Positions 33,256-42,993 of a DNA stretch of 43,533 bases are shown here, piece after piece (within the stretch, counting starts at the first letter, position 1; each line of letters starts with the position of its first letter). The notes beneath the pieces were generated by a model, which did no database searches, had not been told where the DNA came from, and saw only the letters and a program-made list of their open reading frames with translations. Source of the stretch: Ekhidna sp. (GTDB lineage Bacteria > Bacteroidota > Bacteroidia > Cytophagales > Cyclobacteriaceae); assembly GCA_014323825.1 (NCBI GenBank), contig JACONI010000041.1, positions 1 through 43,533 of the forward strand, in the 5' to 3' direction. The translations under genes and the position numbers were made by a program.

Positions 33256-35337
33256 CTACTCCTCAATTGAAAAAATTGACTCTTCAAGTTCAGGGTTTAT
33301 TAATATTTCTAAAACTGTTACATCCATCTTCATTTGAGCATTCATTGGCTGCTTAATGATAGTAGGAAATTTTACTCCCCCAAACTCTTTATATTCTCCA
33401 TAATCCGTAGAAAGAACCATTTCTCCTTGTGGCCCTTGTAATACGGCTGTTGTTCTCAACAAAAAACCGCTCTCCACATCATAATACCTTGTATTTTTTT
33501 TACCGGAAGGCATCGTAACTTCAACACCGTAGGCATCATTATCGTCAATCACCTCTACAGAAGCTAAATTTGATTTGATCTCACCATCCAAGTAGGCTAT
33601 CTCTTCTACAATGGTTGAAACGATTGCCATATCTTCTGCTTCTTTTCCTTCTACTTTCTGCTGCCCCTGCATTCCGGATGTTAGCCCTTTTTCTCCGTCA
33701 AACACTTGCTTTTGCATCAAGTTTCCTCCCATTTTAACCTCTAAAATGGATTTGTTGGGTGCCATTTTTAATCCCTCCATCTCCAACGGCTGGCCCATCA
33801 CAGATGCAGACATTTTCATTTTTAATGTCTTCAAAGCAGCTATTTTCTCTTGACCGCCTATTGCTGTAATGTATTTTTTGAAGACCGCTTCCGCTGTTAA
33901 ACCGTCCGGAAGTTTAGATAGCGAAGGATCAACTTCATTTCCGTAAATATCATAATATTTCAACTCGCCAAACTGTTTTAGCTGGTCTTCTATCTCGCTG
34001 GCTTTTCCAACAACGGTTATGTAAGCATTTTCGGTTTTAAGATATTTGTTGGCCATAATCTGCACATCTTCCTTAGTAACAGCCTGCACTTTTTGTAAAT
34101 AAGTCTCGTAGTAATCCTCCGGGAGATCATATCTTGCTAGGTTTAAAGCAAAATTCGCAACTGTCTGCGGACTCTCCAGTGACTGAGAAAATCTGCCAGC
34201 TATTGAGTTTTTAGCCAATAAAAGCTCTTCATCGGTGATTTCTCCTTTCTTCATCTGATTCATCTCGTAAATTATCTCAATAATTGAACTGTCCGTTACT
34301 GCATTTCTCACCTCCGCGCCTGCACTAAATTCACCCACCAGTTCATCAGGTGACAGGGAGGAGTAGCTTCCGTAGGTGTACCCTTTGTCTTCTCTAAGGT
34401 TAGCAAAAAGTTTAGCAGTAGATCCACCTCCCAGTATTTGATTCATCACTCTGGCTTTTATTCTGTCTACGGAAGCCATTTTAAAATCCACCGGATAAGT
34501 AATGCTGACATTGGACTGTACGGAACTTGATCGATTTACAATAGCAACACTGTTTTTTTCAGGTGCTACAGGATTATCGTAGACAGGCTGATCAATCTTA
34601 CCTTTTTCCCAGCTTCCAAAATAACTCTTAATTAATTCCCTGGTGGTTTTCAAATCAACATCTCCAACAATGGCGAGATAAGCTATGTTGGGCTTAAAAT
34701 ACTTTTTGTGGTATGCTCTCAAATCTTCAACAACTATATTGTTAGTTGTCTCTTCCGTTTGTATTTCTCCATACGGATGATCTTTCCCATAAATAAGAGA
34801 CCGAGTAAGATTAGACGATATAGCACCGGGAAAGTCTTTATTCGCAGCAAGTTCTGAGATGGTCTGTTTTCTTATTTTCTCCAACTCCTCTTCAGGAAAA
34901 GTAGGATTAAAAATAATGTCAGTCATCAACTTCAGAATATTTTCGTTGTACTTGGAAAGACCTGAAGCAAATACATCTGTTGATCCGGCTGATAGCGTGG
35001 CTCCCATGAAATCGGTCTCTTCATCAATTTGCTCTTTGGTTCTCGTTTCAGTTCCTCTTCTCAACATCTGACCTACCATGGACAAATAGCCTATTTTATC
35101 CCCCTCTAAAATGGGGTCTATATCAAAAATCAGATTATAGCTGACTCTTGGAAGTTTGTGACTTTCAATGACAAATACTTTCAGGCCATTCTTTAATTCA
35201 AATGATTCGTATTCACCCAGTTTGATTGCTCTCGGTGCAGCGGGCGTAGGTATTTTACTGCGATCTACCTGAGCAAAAGCGTTAAAAGTAAATGCAACAA
35301 CAAGAAGTATGTATATAATATTTTTTAATTTTATCAT
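33256..35337 (-). CDS. M16-fold peptidase-like protein without zinc ligands
   Basis: Exported protein of 693 residues (signal peptide MIKLKNIIYILLVVAFTFNA). Two M16 modules are followed by a C-terminal LolA-like domain (about 500-693; KTLKMKMSASVMGQPLEMEG, DYGEYKEFGGVKFPTIIKQ). In the M16 active-site position the HxxEH motif is replaced by SMVGQ (Ser86, Gly89, Gln90 in GYLSMVGQML), so it should not bind zinc and is probably the inactive partner of the neighbouring active M16 (35357-36703), as in MPP-alpha/beta or other two-subunit M16 systems. Downstream gene, 19 bp after the active subunit. Confidence 0.85.
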   Translation of the reverse strand: MIKLKNIIYILLVVAFTFNAFAQVDRSKIPTPAAPRAIKLGEYESFELKNGLKVFVIESHKLPRVSYNLIFDIDPILEGDKIGYLSMVGQMLRRGTETRTKEQIDEETDFMGATLSAGSTDVFASGLSKYNENILKLMTDIIFNPTFPEEELEKIRKQTISELAANKDFPGAISSNLTRSLIYGKDHPYGEIQTEETTNNIVVEDLRAYHKKYFKPNIAYLAIVGDVDLKTTRELIKSYFGSWEKGKIDQPVYDNPVAPEKNSVAIVNRSSSVQSNVSITYPVDFKMASVDRIKARVMNQILGGGSTAKLFANLREDKGYTYGSYSSLSPDELVGEFSAGAEVRNAVTDSSIIEIIYEMNQMKKGEITDEELLLAKNSIAGRFSQSLESPQTVANFALNLARYDLPEDYYETYLQKVQAVTKEDVQIMANKYLKTENAYITVVGKASEIEDQLKQFGELKYYDIYGNEVDPSLSKLPDGLTAEAVFKKYITAIGGQEKIAALKTLKMKMSASVMGQPLEMEGLKMAPNKSILEVKMGGNLMQKQVFDGEKGLTSGMQGQQKVEGKEAEDMAIVSTIVEEIAYLDGEIKSNLASVEVIDDNDAYGVEVTMPSGKKNTRYYDVESGFLLRTTAVLQGPQGEMVLSTDYGEYKEFGGVKFPTIIKQPMNAQMKMDVTVLEILINPELEESIFSIEE

Positions 35338-35356
35338 TACTGTTTAATTAGGTATT

Positions 35357-36703
35357 TTAGTTATCGTTAGTTTTTTCTCCCTCCGTTGTTTGCTGCTCAG
35401 ATTTGGGCAGATAAGTAAGCTCAACTCTGTTATTTGTATCAAGATACTTTTTAGCTACTCTCTGAAGGTCTTTTTTGGTAACGGCCATGTACCTTTCAAT
35501 TTCACTGTTGATCAAATTTGTATCCCCGTAATATACGTGATAGGTTGCCAGGCTTTCAGCAATACCTCTCATCGTACTGTTTGAAGACACAAAAACATTT
35601 TCTATCTGATTTCTCAACTTTTGAAATTCTCTATCGTCTATTAATTCATTTTTAACCCGTTCAATTTCTTCATCCATGGCTGCACTGAGATCTTCTGTGC
35701 TGATCCCCGTATTTACCAAACCAAAAGCGATAAATACTCCGGCATCTTCCAGGGCTAATGGAATTGAAGCGACCTGAACTGCAAGTTGTTGATTATCAAC
35801 TATTTCTTTTTGAAACCTTGAACTCTCCCCTCCTGACAACAGGGTGGTGACCATTGCTAACGCATAATAATCGTCAGATCCCCGTTCAGTCATTTGGTAT
35901 GCCTGGATCACAGCCGGTAGTTGAATGTTGTCAAAAACGTCTGCCCTTATTTTACCTAGCTTCTGCATGTTGATTTTCGGTCTGGGAATTGCTTTTGTCC
36001 CCTTGGGGATTTCTCCAAACCACTTTTTCACCATATCTTTTGTTTCGGGGATGTTGATATCTCCGGCTATCGAGAGTGTGGCATTATCAGGAACGTAAAA
36101 GGTATCAAAAAAGTCTTTAAAATCACCTTCAGTTGCTGCATCAATATATTCAAAAGACCCAATTGGAGTCCATCCGTATGATGTTCCGTTAAATACTCTT
36201 GAAAAGGTCTCTTCAAGAATTGATCCGTAAGGCTGGTTATCAATCCTCAATCTTTTTTCCTCTTTAACTACTTCTTTTTGGGTAGCAATACCGGTAGAAT
36301 CTATTACCGCATGCAGCATCCTTTCAGATTCCAAATAAAGGGCGATCTCCAACTGATGAGAAGGAAGCGTTTCAAAGTAGAATGTTCGATCAAAATCCGT
36401 ATTGGCATTGTTTGTCCCTCCTGCTTTATCTAAAATCTTATTAAATTCTCCTCGCTTTACGTTTTTAGACCCCTCGAACATTAAATGTTCAAAAAAGTGT
36501 GCAAAGCCGGTTCTTCCTTCGGGTTCATTCTTTGACCCTACATGGTACAGCACAGACACATTAACGATAGGAGTTGAATTATCCTGATGCAGAATGACGT
36601 GCAATCCATTCTCTAAATCATACTCCTCAAACTCAATTCGCCTTTCTTGTGAAACAGCAAAGAATAAAACGAATGAACAAATTAGGATTAAAATATATTT
36701 CAT
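35357..36703 (-). CDS. M16 zinc metallopeptidase (catalytic subunit)
   Basis: Exported insulinase-family peptidase of 448 residues. The signal peptide begins MKYILILICSFVLFFAVSQ (start 36703; 63 bp of extra frame upstream lacks signal character). The zinc motif HFFEH is intact (His69, Glu72, His73), and the third ligand glutamate is in KEVVKEEKR (Glu148 or Glu149). The second half is the non-catalytic M16 C domain. Together with the inactive paralogue next to it, it should form a two-subunit protease in the periplasm or at the outer membrane. Substrate unknown. Preceded by adenosine kinase with a 59-bp gap. Confidence 0.88.
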   Translation of the reverse strand: MKYILILICSFVLFFAVSQERRIEFEEYDLENGLHVILHQDNSTPIVNVSVLYHVGSKNEPEGRTGFAHFFEHLMFEGSKNVKRGEFNKILDKAGGTNNANTDFDRTFYFETLPSHQLEIALYLESERMLHAVIDSTGIATQKEVVKEEKRLRIDNQPYGSILEETFSRVFNGTSYGWTPIGSFEYIDAATEGDFKDFFDTFYVPDNATLSIAGDINIPETKDMVKKWFGEIPKGTKAIPRPKINMQKLGKIRADVFDNIQLPAVIQAYQMTERGSDDYYALAMVTTLLSGGESSRFQKEIVDNQQLAVQVASIPLALEDAGVFIAFGLVNTGISTEDLSAAMDEEIERVKNELIDDREFQKLRNQIENVFVSSNSTMRGIAESLATYHVYYGDTNLINSEIERYMAVTKKDLQRVAKKYLDTNNRVELTYLPKSEQQTTEGEKTNDN

Positions 36704-36762
36704 GCTCAAATATAAGAATTGTTTAATATTTAATTTGTAGCCTTGATTGTTTTTAAGAAAAA

Positions 36763-37755
36763 TCAAATTTTTCCTAAAATTTCCTTTGCCTGACCGTCTT
36801 CAAGTCTTGGGCCGTACTTGCTTACGATTGCTGAACTCGCAGCACTCGCTAGTTTACCTGCTTCAGCATGGCTGAGACCGTTGTTAATGCCATAAAGAAA
36901 TGCTCCGGCAAATATATCTCCTGCACCGGTTGTATCAACTGCTTTGGCCGGAAAGGGGGCTATCTCAATAAATTCGGATCCATCATAAACCAGGGAGCCT
37001 TCTGCTCCCAGCGTTACCGCAAATTCTTTAGCTATTCCTTTCAATGCTTTTTTAACATCTTCTAGCCCGGATCCACCGGTATATAGTTTAGCCTCTTCAA
37101 TATTGCAGAAAAGGAGGTCAATGCCACCACCAACGATCTCTTTCATCCGGTCATTAAAATACTTTACCATTGCAGGGTCCCAAAAAGTGAGGCTTGTTTT
37201 TACGCCACTTTCCCGTGCTATTTTCTTTGCCTCCAGAGCTACCTGGTAACCTGTCTCCGAGGAAACTAAAGCTCCCTCCAGATAAACATAATTGGAATTT
37301 TTAATCACTTCGGGGACTAGGTCATCAACAGATAAATCAGAAGTTACCCCTAAATAGGTATTCATTGTTCGCTCTGCGTCCGGAGTGATCATTACTAAAC
37401 ACTTTCCCGTAATACCCCGAAATAAATTATTAGGATTCAAATTGGTGTCTACTCCCGCTTTATTAAGTTCATCAATATAAAATGCTCCATCTTCGTCATC
37501 TGCAACCTTGCAGGTATAGAAGCCTTTGCCGCCTAGGGCACTCATTCCAACAATCGTATTTGCGGCAGACCCTCCTCCCTGCTTCTTCCTTATTTTTTCT
37601 TTTGCGGCTCCCAGAACAGTTCTCTGTCTTTCTTCATCAACCAAGGTCATCAAACCTTTTTCGATGCCATTTTCATCAAAGAAATTGTCTGTTACTTCTA
37701 TTTCATAATCTACTATTGCGTTGCCAATAGCACATACATCATATTTTTTTGACAT
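36763..37755 (-). CDS. PfkB-family adenosine kinase
   Basis: Ribokinase-fold enzyme of 330 residues. It has the N-terminal sugar-binding glycine pair (KKQGGGSAANTIVGMSALGG) and the C-terminal anion-hole motif VDTTGAGDIFAGAF, whose Asp is the catalytic base. The overall pattern (NAIVDYEIEVTDNF, TFWDPAMVKYF, NIEEAKLYTG) fits Bacteroidota adenosine kinases that make AMP from adenosine and ATP. Exact substrate is by family resemblance; a ribokinase or fructokinase is less likely. An IS1-like element sits just upstream of its start and may have displaced the native promoter. Confidence 0.85.
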   Translation of the reverse strand: MSKKYDVCAIGNAIVDYEIEVTDNFFDENGIEKGLMTLVDEERQRTVLGAAKEKIRKKQGGGSAANTIVGMSALGGKGFYTCKVADDEDGAFYIDELNKAGVDTNLNPNNLFRGITGKCLVMITPDAERTMNTYLGVTSDLSVDDLVPEVIKNSNYVYLEGALVSSETGYQVALEAKKIARESGVKTSLTFWDPAMVKYFNDRMKEIVGGGIDLLFCNIEEAKLYTGGSGLEDVKKALKGIAKEFAVTLGAEGSLVYDGSEFIEIAPFPAKAVDTTGAGDIFAGAFLYGINNGLSHAEAGKLASAASSAIVSKYGPRLEDGQAKEILGKI

Positions 37756-37772
37756 AAAATTTATTGTTATTC

Positions 37773-38504
37773 GGTATTTCTAAAATGGTATAGCTATATG
37801 ATTAAATAACAGATTCAGTGAATAAACAATCCTTTCTTGAGCCTTTGAGTAACATTTGGTCTTCCTCCTGAAACGAGCTAAATAATGGCTTATCATGCTA
37901 TTCAAGCCTTCAATACTGTAAGTCTCCGCTTTGCTTTGTACATGTTTATCAGCGGGGAGAATACTTTCGTAAGCTTTCCAATGATCAGTATAAAATAAGC
38001 GTATCTGCATTCTTATTAAACTTGAGCACAAGCGATCTCCAGTCTTTTCACTTCTGTCCCCGATGGTAAAACCCAACACCCTTTTACCTGCTCTATCCAC
38101 AGCAATCCAGACCCATACACTGTTTTTTTTGTCTTAACATAACTATGGAACTCATCCACTTCTACTGCTTTTATCGGGTTTTCTTCACCCGTATGCAAGG
38201 GCTTTAAATCCTTTCCATACTTTTTTACCCCATTTATCACACTTACATGACTCACCCCCAACACACGTTCAATTCCTCTAAAACTCATACCCTCCAAATA
38301 GAGCCTTAGAGATGATCGTATATAATAATTATCGACACCTTTACCTAATTTAGACACCGTAAAGTTATAGTTACATGCTTTACAGGGAGAGCGTTGTTTA
38401 CCTTGAACTTTACCGTTTTTGATGTATTGATGAGAACTTCACTTGGGACAGGCTGATATTTTCATAATCATTTTTATTACAAATCTATAACATTTTAGCT
38501 ATGC
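37773..38504 (-). mobile_element. IS1-family insertion sequence, about 732 bp
   Basis: Compact element of IS1 size and style. Imperfect terminal inverted repeats start GGTATTTCTAAAATGGTATAG at the left and read (on the opposite strand) GCATAGCTAAAATGTTATAG at the right, roughly 17 of 21 alike. The transposase occupies nearly the whole interior and its stop lies in the left repeat. I found no target-site duplication. It lies between adenosine kinase and recA. Confidence 0.8.
37780..38471 (-). pseudogene. IS1-family transposase, interrupted by nonsense codon
   Basis: Transposase in two frames. The first (from ATG 38471 or 38465) holds the N-terminal zinc ribbon and helix-turn-helix (ACPK-stop-SSHQYIKNG, NYNFTVSKLG, GMSFRGIERVLGVSHVSVI) and DEFHSYV. 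The second begins near 38125 (NSVWVWIAVDRAGKRVLGF) and carries YTDHWKAY and the C-terminal E region. The frame change sits at A8C, where -1 slippage on AAAAAAC would join the parts into about 230 residues, as in classical IS1. In addition TGA replaces the second Cys of the first zinc pair (CPKC), which probably kills the product. Confidence 0.78.
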
Positions 38505-38610
38505 TCTTTTTCTTTATATAAATTGTCATGATCCTTACTAAATTAGGTGCCTTATATAATAACTCCGGGGAAAGAGTTTGAAATTTTGCTAATATTTTTA
38601 GTGCAATGTG

Positions 38611-38639
38611 TTGCTTTTAAAGTATTCCGATTACTTTTG
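38611..38639 (+). promoter_or_regulatory. Bacteroidota-type promoter of recA
   Basis: TTG at 38611-38613, 18-bp spacer, TACTTTTG at 38632-38639: a clean -33/-7 match. Leader of about 22 nt to the ATG at 38669. No LexA-type palindrome was recognised. Confidence 0.75.
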
Positions 38640-38668
38640 TTTGAATTTATAAAACTATTAATACCATA

Positions 38669-39664
38669 ATGGCCAACTTAGAAGAAAAACAAAAAGCCCT
38701 CCAGGTTACAATAGATAAGCTTGAGAAAACATATGGAAAAGGGACTATCATGAAGCTTAGTGATGAAAAGATACAGGATATTCCTGTTATTCCAACCGGG
38801 TCATTAAGTCTGGATATGGCATTAGGAGTAGGCGGCATTCCGAGAGGTCGGATCATTGAGGTTTACGGACCGGAATCTTCCGGAAAAACTACTTTGGCAA
38901 TGCACTGTATCGCAGAAGCACAAAAGCAAGGAGGTTTGGCTGCGTTTATTGATGCGGAACACGCTTTTGACAAAATTTATGCAGAAAAGCTGGGCATTGA
39001 CACGGAAAATCTTTTGATCTCACAACCCGATAACGGTGAGCAGGCTCTGGAGATTGCGGAGCACCTGATCAGGTCCGGTGCCATAGATATTATTGTCATT
39101 GATTCAGTAGCAGCTCTTGTGCCAAGGGGGGAATTGGAAGGTGAAATGGGAGATAGCAAAGTGGGACTTCAGGCCCGCCTAATGTCTCAGGCCCTAAGAA
39201 AACTGACCGGAACGATTAATAAGACCGGTTGCTCATGCATCTTCATTAACCAGCTTCGTGAGAAAATTGGAGTGATGTTCGGAAATCCGGAAACGACCAC
39301 CGGTGGGAATGCACTTAAGTTTTATGCCTCCATCAGATTAGACATCCGCAGGGTCAGCCAAATCAAGGAATCTGCTGACAATGTAATGGGGAATCGTACC
39401 AGAGTGAAGGTTGTGAAGAATAAGGTAGCTCCTCCCTTTAAGGTGGTTGAATTTGATATCATGTATGGAAAAGGGATTAGCAAAAGTGGGGAGATTGTGG
39501 ATATTGGAGTCGAATTGGATGTGGTTCAGAAGTCCGGGTCTTGGTTTTCTTATGATGGTAACAAACTAGGACAGGGAAGAGATGCAGTTAAGGCACTGAT
39601 AGAGGATAATCCGGAACTGATGGAAGCACTGGAAAATAAGATAAAAGAGAAGCTGAACGTATAA
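38669..39664 (+). CDS. recA: DNA recombinase RecA
   Basis: Full-length RecA of 331 residues. The Walker A loop is GPESSGKT (67-74), [13 protein letters not shown] is Walker B, and [16 protein letters not shown] contains the L1-near helix; [20 protein letters not shown] is the L2 region. It forms filaments on single-stranded DNA for homologous recombination and the SOS response. Single gene on plus strand, own promoter (38611-38639), convergent with the ABC permease 25 bp later; no hairpin terminator seen in that gap. Confidence 0.97.
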   Translation: MANLEEKQKALQVTIDKLEKTYGKGTIMKLSDEKIQDIPVIPTGSLSLDMALGVGGIPRGRIIEVYGPESSGKTTLAMHCIAEAQKQGGLAAFIDAEHAFDKIYAEKLGIDTENLLISQPDNGEQALEIAEHLIRSGAIDIIVIDSVAALVPRGELEGEMGDSKVGLQARLMSQALRKLTGTINKTGCSCIFINQLREKIGVMFGNPETTTGGNALKFYASIRLDIRRVSQIKESADNVMGNRTRVKVVKNKVAPPFKVVEFDIMYGKGISKSGEIVDIGVELDVVQKSGSWFSYDGNKLGQGRDAVKALIEDNPELMEALENKIKEKLNV

Positions 39665-39689
39665 ATAAAGCATGAATTCATTGAAGTGC

Positions 39690-40943
39690 CTATCCTGTAG
39701 TTCGGATTGCAATAACCGGATCAAGTCTGGCTGCCATAAGTGCAGGAACTATCCCTGAAATTATCCCTGTTATTCCGGCAACGCCTAGCCCAAGCATAAT
39801 ATTTCCAAATGTGAGTATAAGATCCAAGTTACCCAAACTTAAAAAGGATAGTAACCAGACCAGAAAAATTCCCACCCCACCACCAATAAGGCTGAGAAGA
39901 ATCGCTTCAAAAAGGAATTGGAATAAAATAAAATAGTTTTTAGCTCCTAAAGACTTTTGCAGCCCGATAATACTGGTCCTTTCTCTTACGGATACAAACA
40001 TGATGTTTGCTATTCCAAATCCGCCAACTAATATCGCAAACCCGCCAATAGCCCACCCTGCTATGCCAATAACATCAAATGTAGATCCAATAATATTCAG
40101 AAAAGCCTCTTGCTTTACTACTGAAAAGTTGTCTTTTTGCTTTGGACCCAGACCTCTTTTCATACGCATCAAACCGGTGATTTCGGCCTCTAACTCTGCC
40201 AGTTCAAGATCTTCTTCTAATCCTTTTATAGTCACTAATGGCTCTGCCCCGGTATTTCTTCCCGAATAATATAATTTTTGAAATGCTCTGTATGGGATAT
40301 AAATATTCTCATCTTTGCTGACTTCGCCCAGAATCCCTTCGCCTTCTTCTCCGAGATAACCTATTACATTAAACTTTAATCCTTTGATTTTTATTTCTTT
40401 TCCAATGGGATTTGTTCCATTGAATAGCTCTTTGACAGACCGATGTCCGATGATCGCTACGTTTGTTCCGGACTCGGCTTCTTGTCTTGTGAAATATCTT
40501 CCAACTAATTTTGAGTAGTCATAATAGACATCTCTATGAGTGTATGCTACACCAAGAAGACTCAAATTATTACTACTGCTGCTTTTATGCTTGGCGGTTA
40601 CGGATTTAAAGTTAAGGATGGTGACAGCTTCTGCATTTTTTAGATTTCTTCGAAGAAATTCATATTCTTCATAAGTCGTGTAAGGTCTTTTCAAATATTC
40701 CCACCAGGGCATATCTGCCCCAAATTCGAGCGGGAACCTTCTGATATCAAGATTACTGGCATCCAGAAAACTCAAGCTGTCTTTTATATTTCGTTCAAGA
40801 GAATCAACTAGAGTAAAAACAGTGATAATTGCAAAAATTCCGATTGTTACACCCAGAAGCGAAAGCATGGTTCTCAAAATATTCATTTTAAGCGCATCCC
40901 AACAAAAACGGAAACTTTCAAGGATTAGCTTTAATACCTGCAC
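39690..40943 (-). CDS. MacB/FtsX-type ABC transporter permease
   Basis: Membrane protein of 417 residues with the four-helix MacB architecture: N-terminal helix (NILRTMLSLLGVTIGIFAII), a large periplasmic domain at about 45-275 (MacB_PCD), and three helices at the C-terminal end (GIANIMFVSVRERTSIIGLQ is the conserved cytoplasmic coupling motif; ends ALMAARLDPVIAIRTTG). No ATPase is encoded next to it, so it must pair with one elsewhere. Typical roles are lipoprotein or peptide export and envelope signalling. Start GTG at 40943. Confidence 0.88.
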   Translation of the reverse strand: MQVLKLILESFRFCWDALKMNILRTMLSLLGVTIGIFAIITVFTLVDSLERNIKDSLSFLDASNLDIRRFPLEFGADMPWWEYLKRPYTTYEEYEFLRRNLKNAEAVTILNFKSVTAKHKSSSSNNLSLLGVAYTHRDVYYDYSKLVGRYFTRQEAESGTNVAIIGHRSVKELFNGTNPIGKEIKIKGLKFNVIGYLGEEGEGILGEVSKDENIYIPYRAFQKLYYSGRNTGAEPLVTIKGLEEDLELAELEAEITGLMRMKRGLGPKQKDNFSVVKQEAFLNIIGSTFDVIGIAGWAIGGFAILVGGFGIANIMFVSVRERTSIIGLQKSLGAKNYFILFQFLFEAILLSLIGGGVGIFLVWLLSFLSLGNLDLILTFGNIMLGLGVAGITGIISGIVPALMAARLDPVIAIRTTG

Positions 40944-41065
40944 GGTTCTGATTGGCTTTATTCAAAGTTAAACAAACGAAAGACCATTACTTTGGTTCAA
41001 AGATTCATTCACTTATTTTTGATATGATTTACATAAACAATTTAAAGATAACTTAATTAATCAAA

Positions 41066-41099
41066 TTGCTGCAACCTTGAGATAAAGTTGCTATCTTTG
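41066..41099 (+). promoter_or_regulatory. Candidate promoter of queA-ispD
   Basis: TATCTTTG at 41092-41099 matches TAnnTTTG; TTG at 41066-41068 gives a long 23-bp spacer. The leader would be about 35-40 nt. Confidence 0.55.
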
Positions 41100-41140
41100 C
41101 AAATCTTTTTATCAAACAAATCAATTTTTTTCCTATGGGA

Positions 41141-42187
41141 ATGAAATTATCCGAATTCAAATTCGACTTACCTTCTAGTTTAATAGCACTTCATCCAACG
41201 GATAATCGAGATGACTCCAGATTAATGGTCGTTCATAAAAATTCTGGAAAGATCGAACACAAGATTTTTAAAGATGTGGTCGAGTATTTTAATGAAGAAG
41301 ATGTTTTCGTTATTAATGACACCAAGGTCTTTCCTGCACGACTTTACGGGAACAAGGAAAAGACAGGGGCAAAGATTGAAGTATTCCTTCTTAGAGAACT
41401 GAATCAGGAGATGAAGTTGTGGGATGTATTAGTTGATCCTGCCAGAAAGATTCGAGTCGGGAATAAACTGTATTTTGGTGACGGAGAGCTTGCTGCTGAG
41501 GTCATTGACAATACAACCAGTAGAGGCAGAACCATCAGATTTCTTTTAGATGGAGATCAGGAGCAATTCTACAAACTCATTGATTCGTTTGGTGAGACAC
41601 CCCTCCCAAAAGAAATTAAAAGGGCAACAAAACCCGAAGACAGAGAAAGATTTCAGACTATCTATGCAAAAAAAATGGGTTCGGTCGTAGCTCCGACTGC
41701 AGGGCTGCACTTTACACCTCAATTAATGAAGCGTCTGGAGATAGTTGGTGTAAAGGTAGCGGCAATTACTCTTCATATTGGCTTGGGAACTTTCCGACCT
41801 GTTTATGTGGAGGACCTGACGAAATATAAGATGGATTCCGAGAACTACTGGGTAGAGGAAGAGACTGCTCATAGAGTAAATAAGGCCCTCAATGAAAAAA
41901 AGAAAATTTGTGCAGTCGGAACCACCGTGATGAAGACATTGGAGTCATCAGTCTCGGCGACAGGCCTTCTTAAAGAGAACTCCGGATGGACTGATAAGTT
42001 TATATTCCCCCCGTATGATTTCAAGATATGTGATACGCTCATCACTAACTTTCATCTTCCTGAGTCGACACTCCTTATGACAACTTCTGCGTTCGGTGGC
42101 TATGAATTAATTAAAGAAGCCTATCAAGTAGCAATAAAAGAAAAGTATCGCTTTTTCAGCTATGGGGATGCGATGTTAATCGTCTGA
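41141..42187 (+). CDS. queA: S-adenosylmethionine:tRNA ribosyltransferase-isomerase
   Basis: Protein of 348 residues catalysing the SAM-dependent step to epoxyqueuosine at tRNA position 34. QueA features are in order: [61 protein letters not shown] and [20 protein letters not shown]. The start is placed at 41141 where the conserved MKLSEF begins; an ATG two codons upstream is equally usable. ispD follows after 4 bp. Confidence 0.93.
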   Translation: MKLSEFKFDLPSSLIALHPTDNRDDSRLMVVHKNSGKIEHKIFKDVVEYFNEEDVFVINDTKVFPARLYGNKEKTGAKIEVFLLRELNQEMKLWDVLVDPARKIRVGNKLYFGDGELAAEVIDNTTSRGRTIRFLLDGDQEQFYKLIDSFGETPLPKEIKRATKPEDRERFQTIYAKKMGSVVAPTAGLHFTPQLMKRLEIVGVKVAAITLHIGLGTFRPVYVEDLTKYKMDSENYWVEEETAHRVNKALNEKKKICAVGTTVMKTLESSVSATGLLKENSGWTDKFIFPPYDFKICDTLITNFHLPESTLLMTTSAFGGYELIKEAYQVAIKEKYRFFSYGDAMLIV

Positions 42188-42191
42188 AAAA

Positions 42192-42833
42192 GTGAAGAAG
42201 TTTGCCATAATAGTGGCAGGAGGTTCGGGCACAAGAATGAAAAGCGATGTGCCTAAGCAATTTCTTAACCTCCGGGGTAACCCCATCATCATTAGAACTA
42301 TCCGGCAGTTTATAGATGCTGATGAATCTATTGAACTGGTAGTTGTTCTTCCGGAGAAGCACCTCTCTTATTGGCAGAGATTAAAAGATGACTACCCTTT
42401 CATTAATTCCATTAAAGTTGCTATAGGGGGGGCTTCAAGAACAGAATCAGTCAGGTCTGGCCTGAAGGCAATTCCGGATGAAGGCTTAGTTGCAATTCAT
42501 GATGCAGTCAGGCCCTTTGTTACTCCCGAAATAATCAATGACTCTTATAAGTCTGCCGCAGAAAAAGGTAGTGGAGTTGTTGCAGTTGCACTAAAAGACT
42601 CTGTCAGAGAAATCTCAGATCAGGATAAGTCCTTTGCCAGAGATCGGAATGATTTTGTTTTAGTGCAGACCCCTCAGGCTTTTAAGGTAGAATTAATAAA
42701 GAAGTCTTATGCCGAGTTAGAAGGTGATTATTCTGATGATGCAACGGTATTTGAAAAAACAAATCATGATGTTTTTTTAGTAGAGGGCAGCTATTCTAAC
42801 ATTAAAATAACCACACCGGAAGACATAAGATAA
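42192..42833 (+). CDS. ispD: 2-C-methyl-D-erythritol 4-phosphate cytidylyltransferase
   Basis: Protein of 213 residues of the nucleotidyltransferase family, catalysing CTP transfer to MEP in isoprenoid synthesis. It opens with IIVAGGSGTRMKSDVPKQFL (CTP site); the HDAVRPFV motif is at about 98-105 and the C-terminal DDATVFE is also typical. The start is GTG at 42192, 4 bp after the queA stop. Followed by a repeat-rich intergenic stretch. Confidence 0.92.
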   Translation: MKKFAIIVAGGSGTRMKSDVPKQFLNLRGNPIIIRTIRQFIDADESIELVVVLPEKHLSYWQRLKDDYPFINSIKVAIGGASRTESVRSGLKAIPDEGLVAIHDAVRPFVTPEIINDSYKSAAEKGSGVVAVALKDSVREISDQDKSFARDRNDFVLVQTPQAFKVELIKKSYAELEGDYSDDATVFEKTNHDVFLVEGSYSNIKITTPEDIR

Positions 42834-42993
42834 TAATTATTTAAAATGTACAACAGGGTTAGTAATATTTTGCTATAGGCTTTCGGCTTGCTAACTTGCT
42901 GGGAGCGGCAGGGTGTAGTTATAAACTATGCTTGGATAGGGATAAATAAACCGCTACATTTTTCCAGGCAAAGTGAAAACACACTCCGGTAAT

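Noticed and set aside
38480..38487. TAnnTTTG match on minus in the IS1-like right end
   Set aside because: No -33 TTG at a suitable distance; probably chance in AT-rich sequence.
38505..38610. Riboswitch or LexA box before recA
   Set aside because: No palindrome or conserved structure recognised; only the -33/-7 promoter can be supported.
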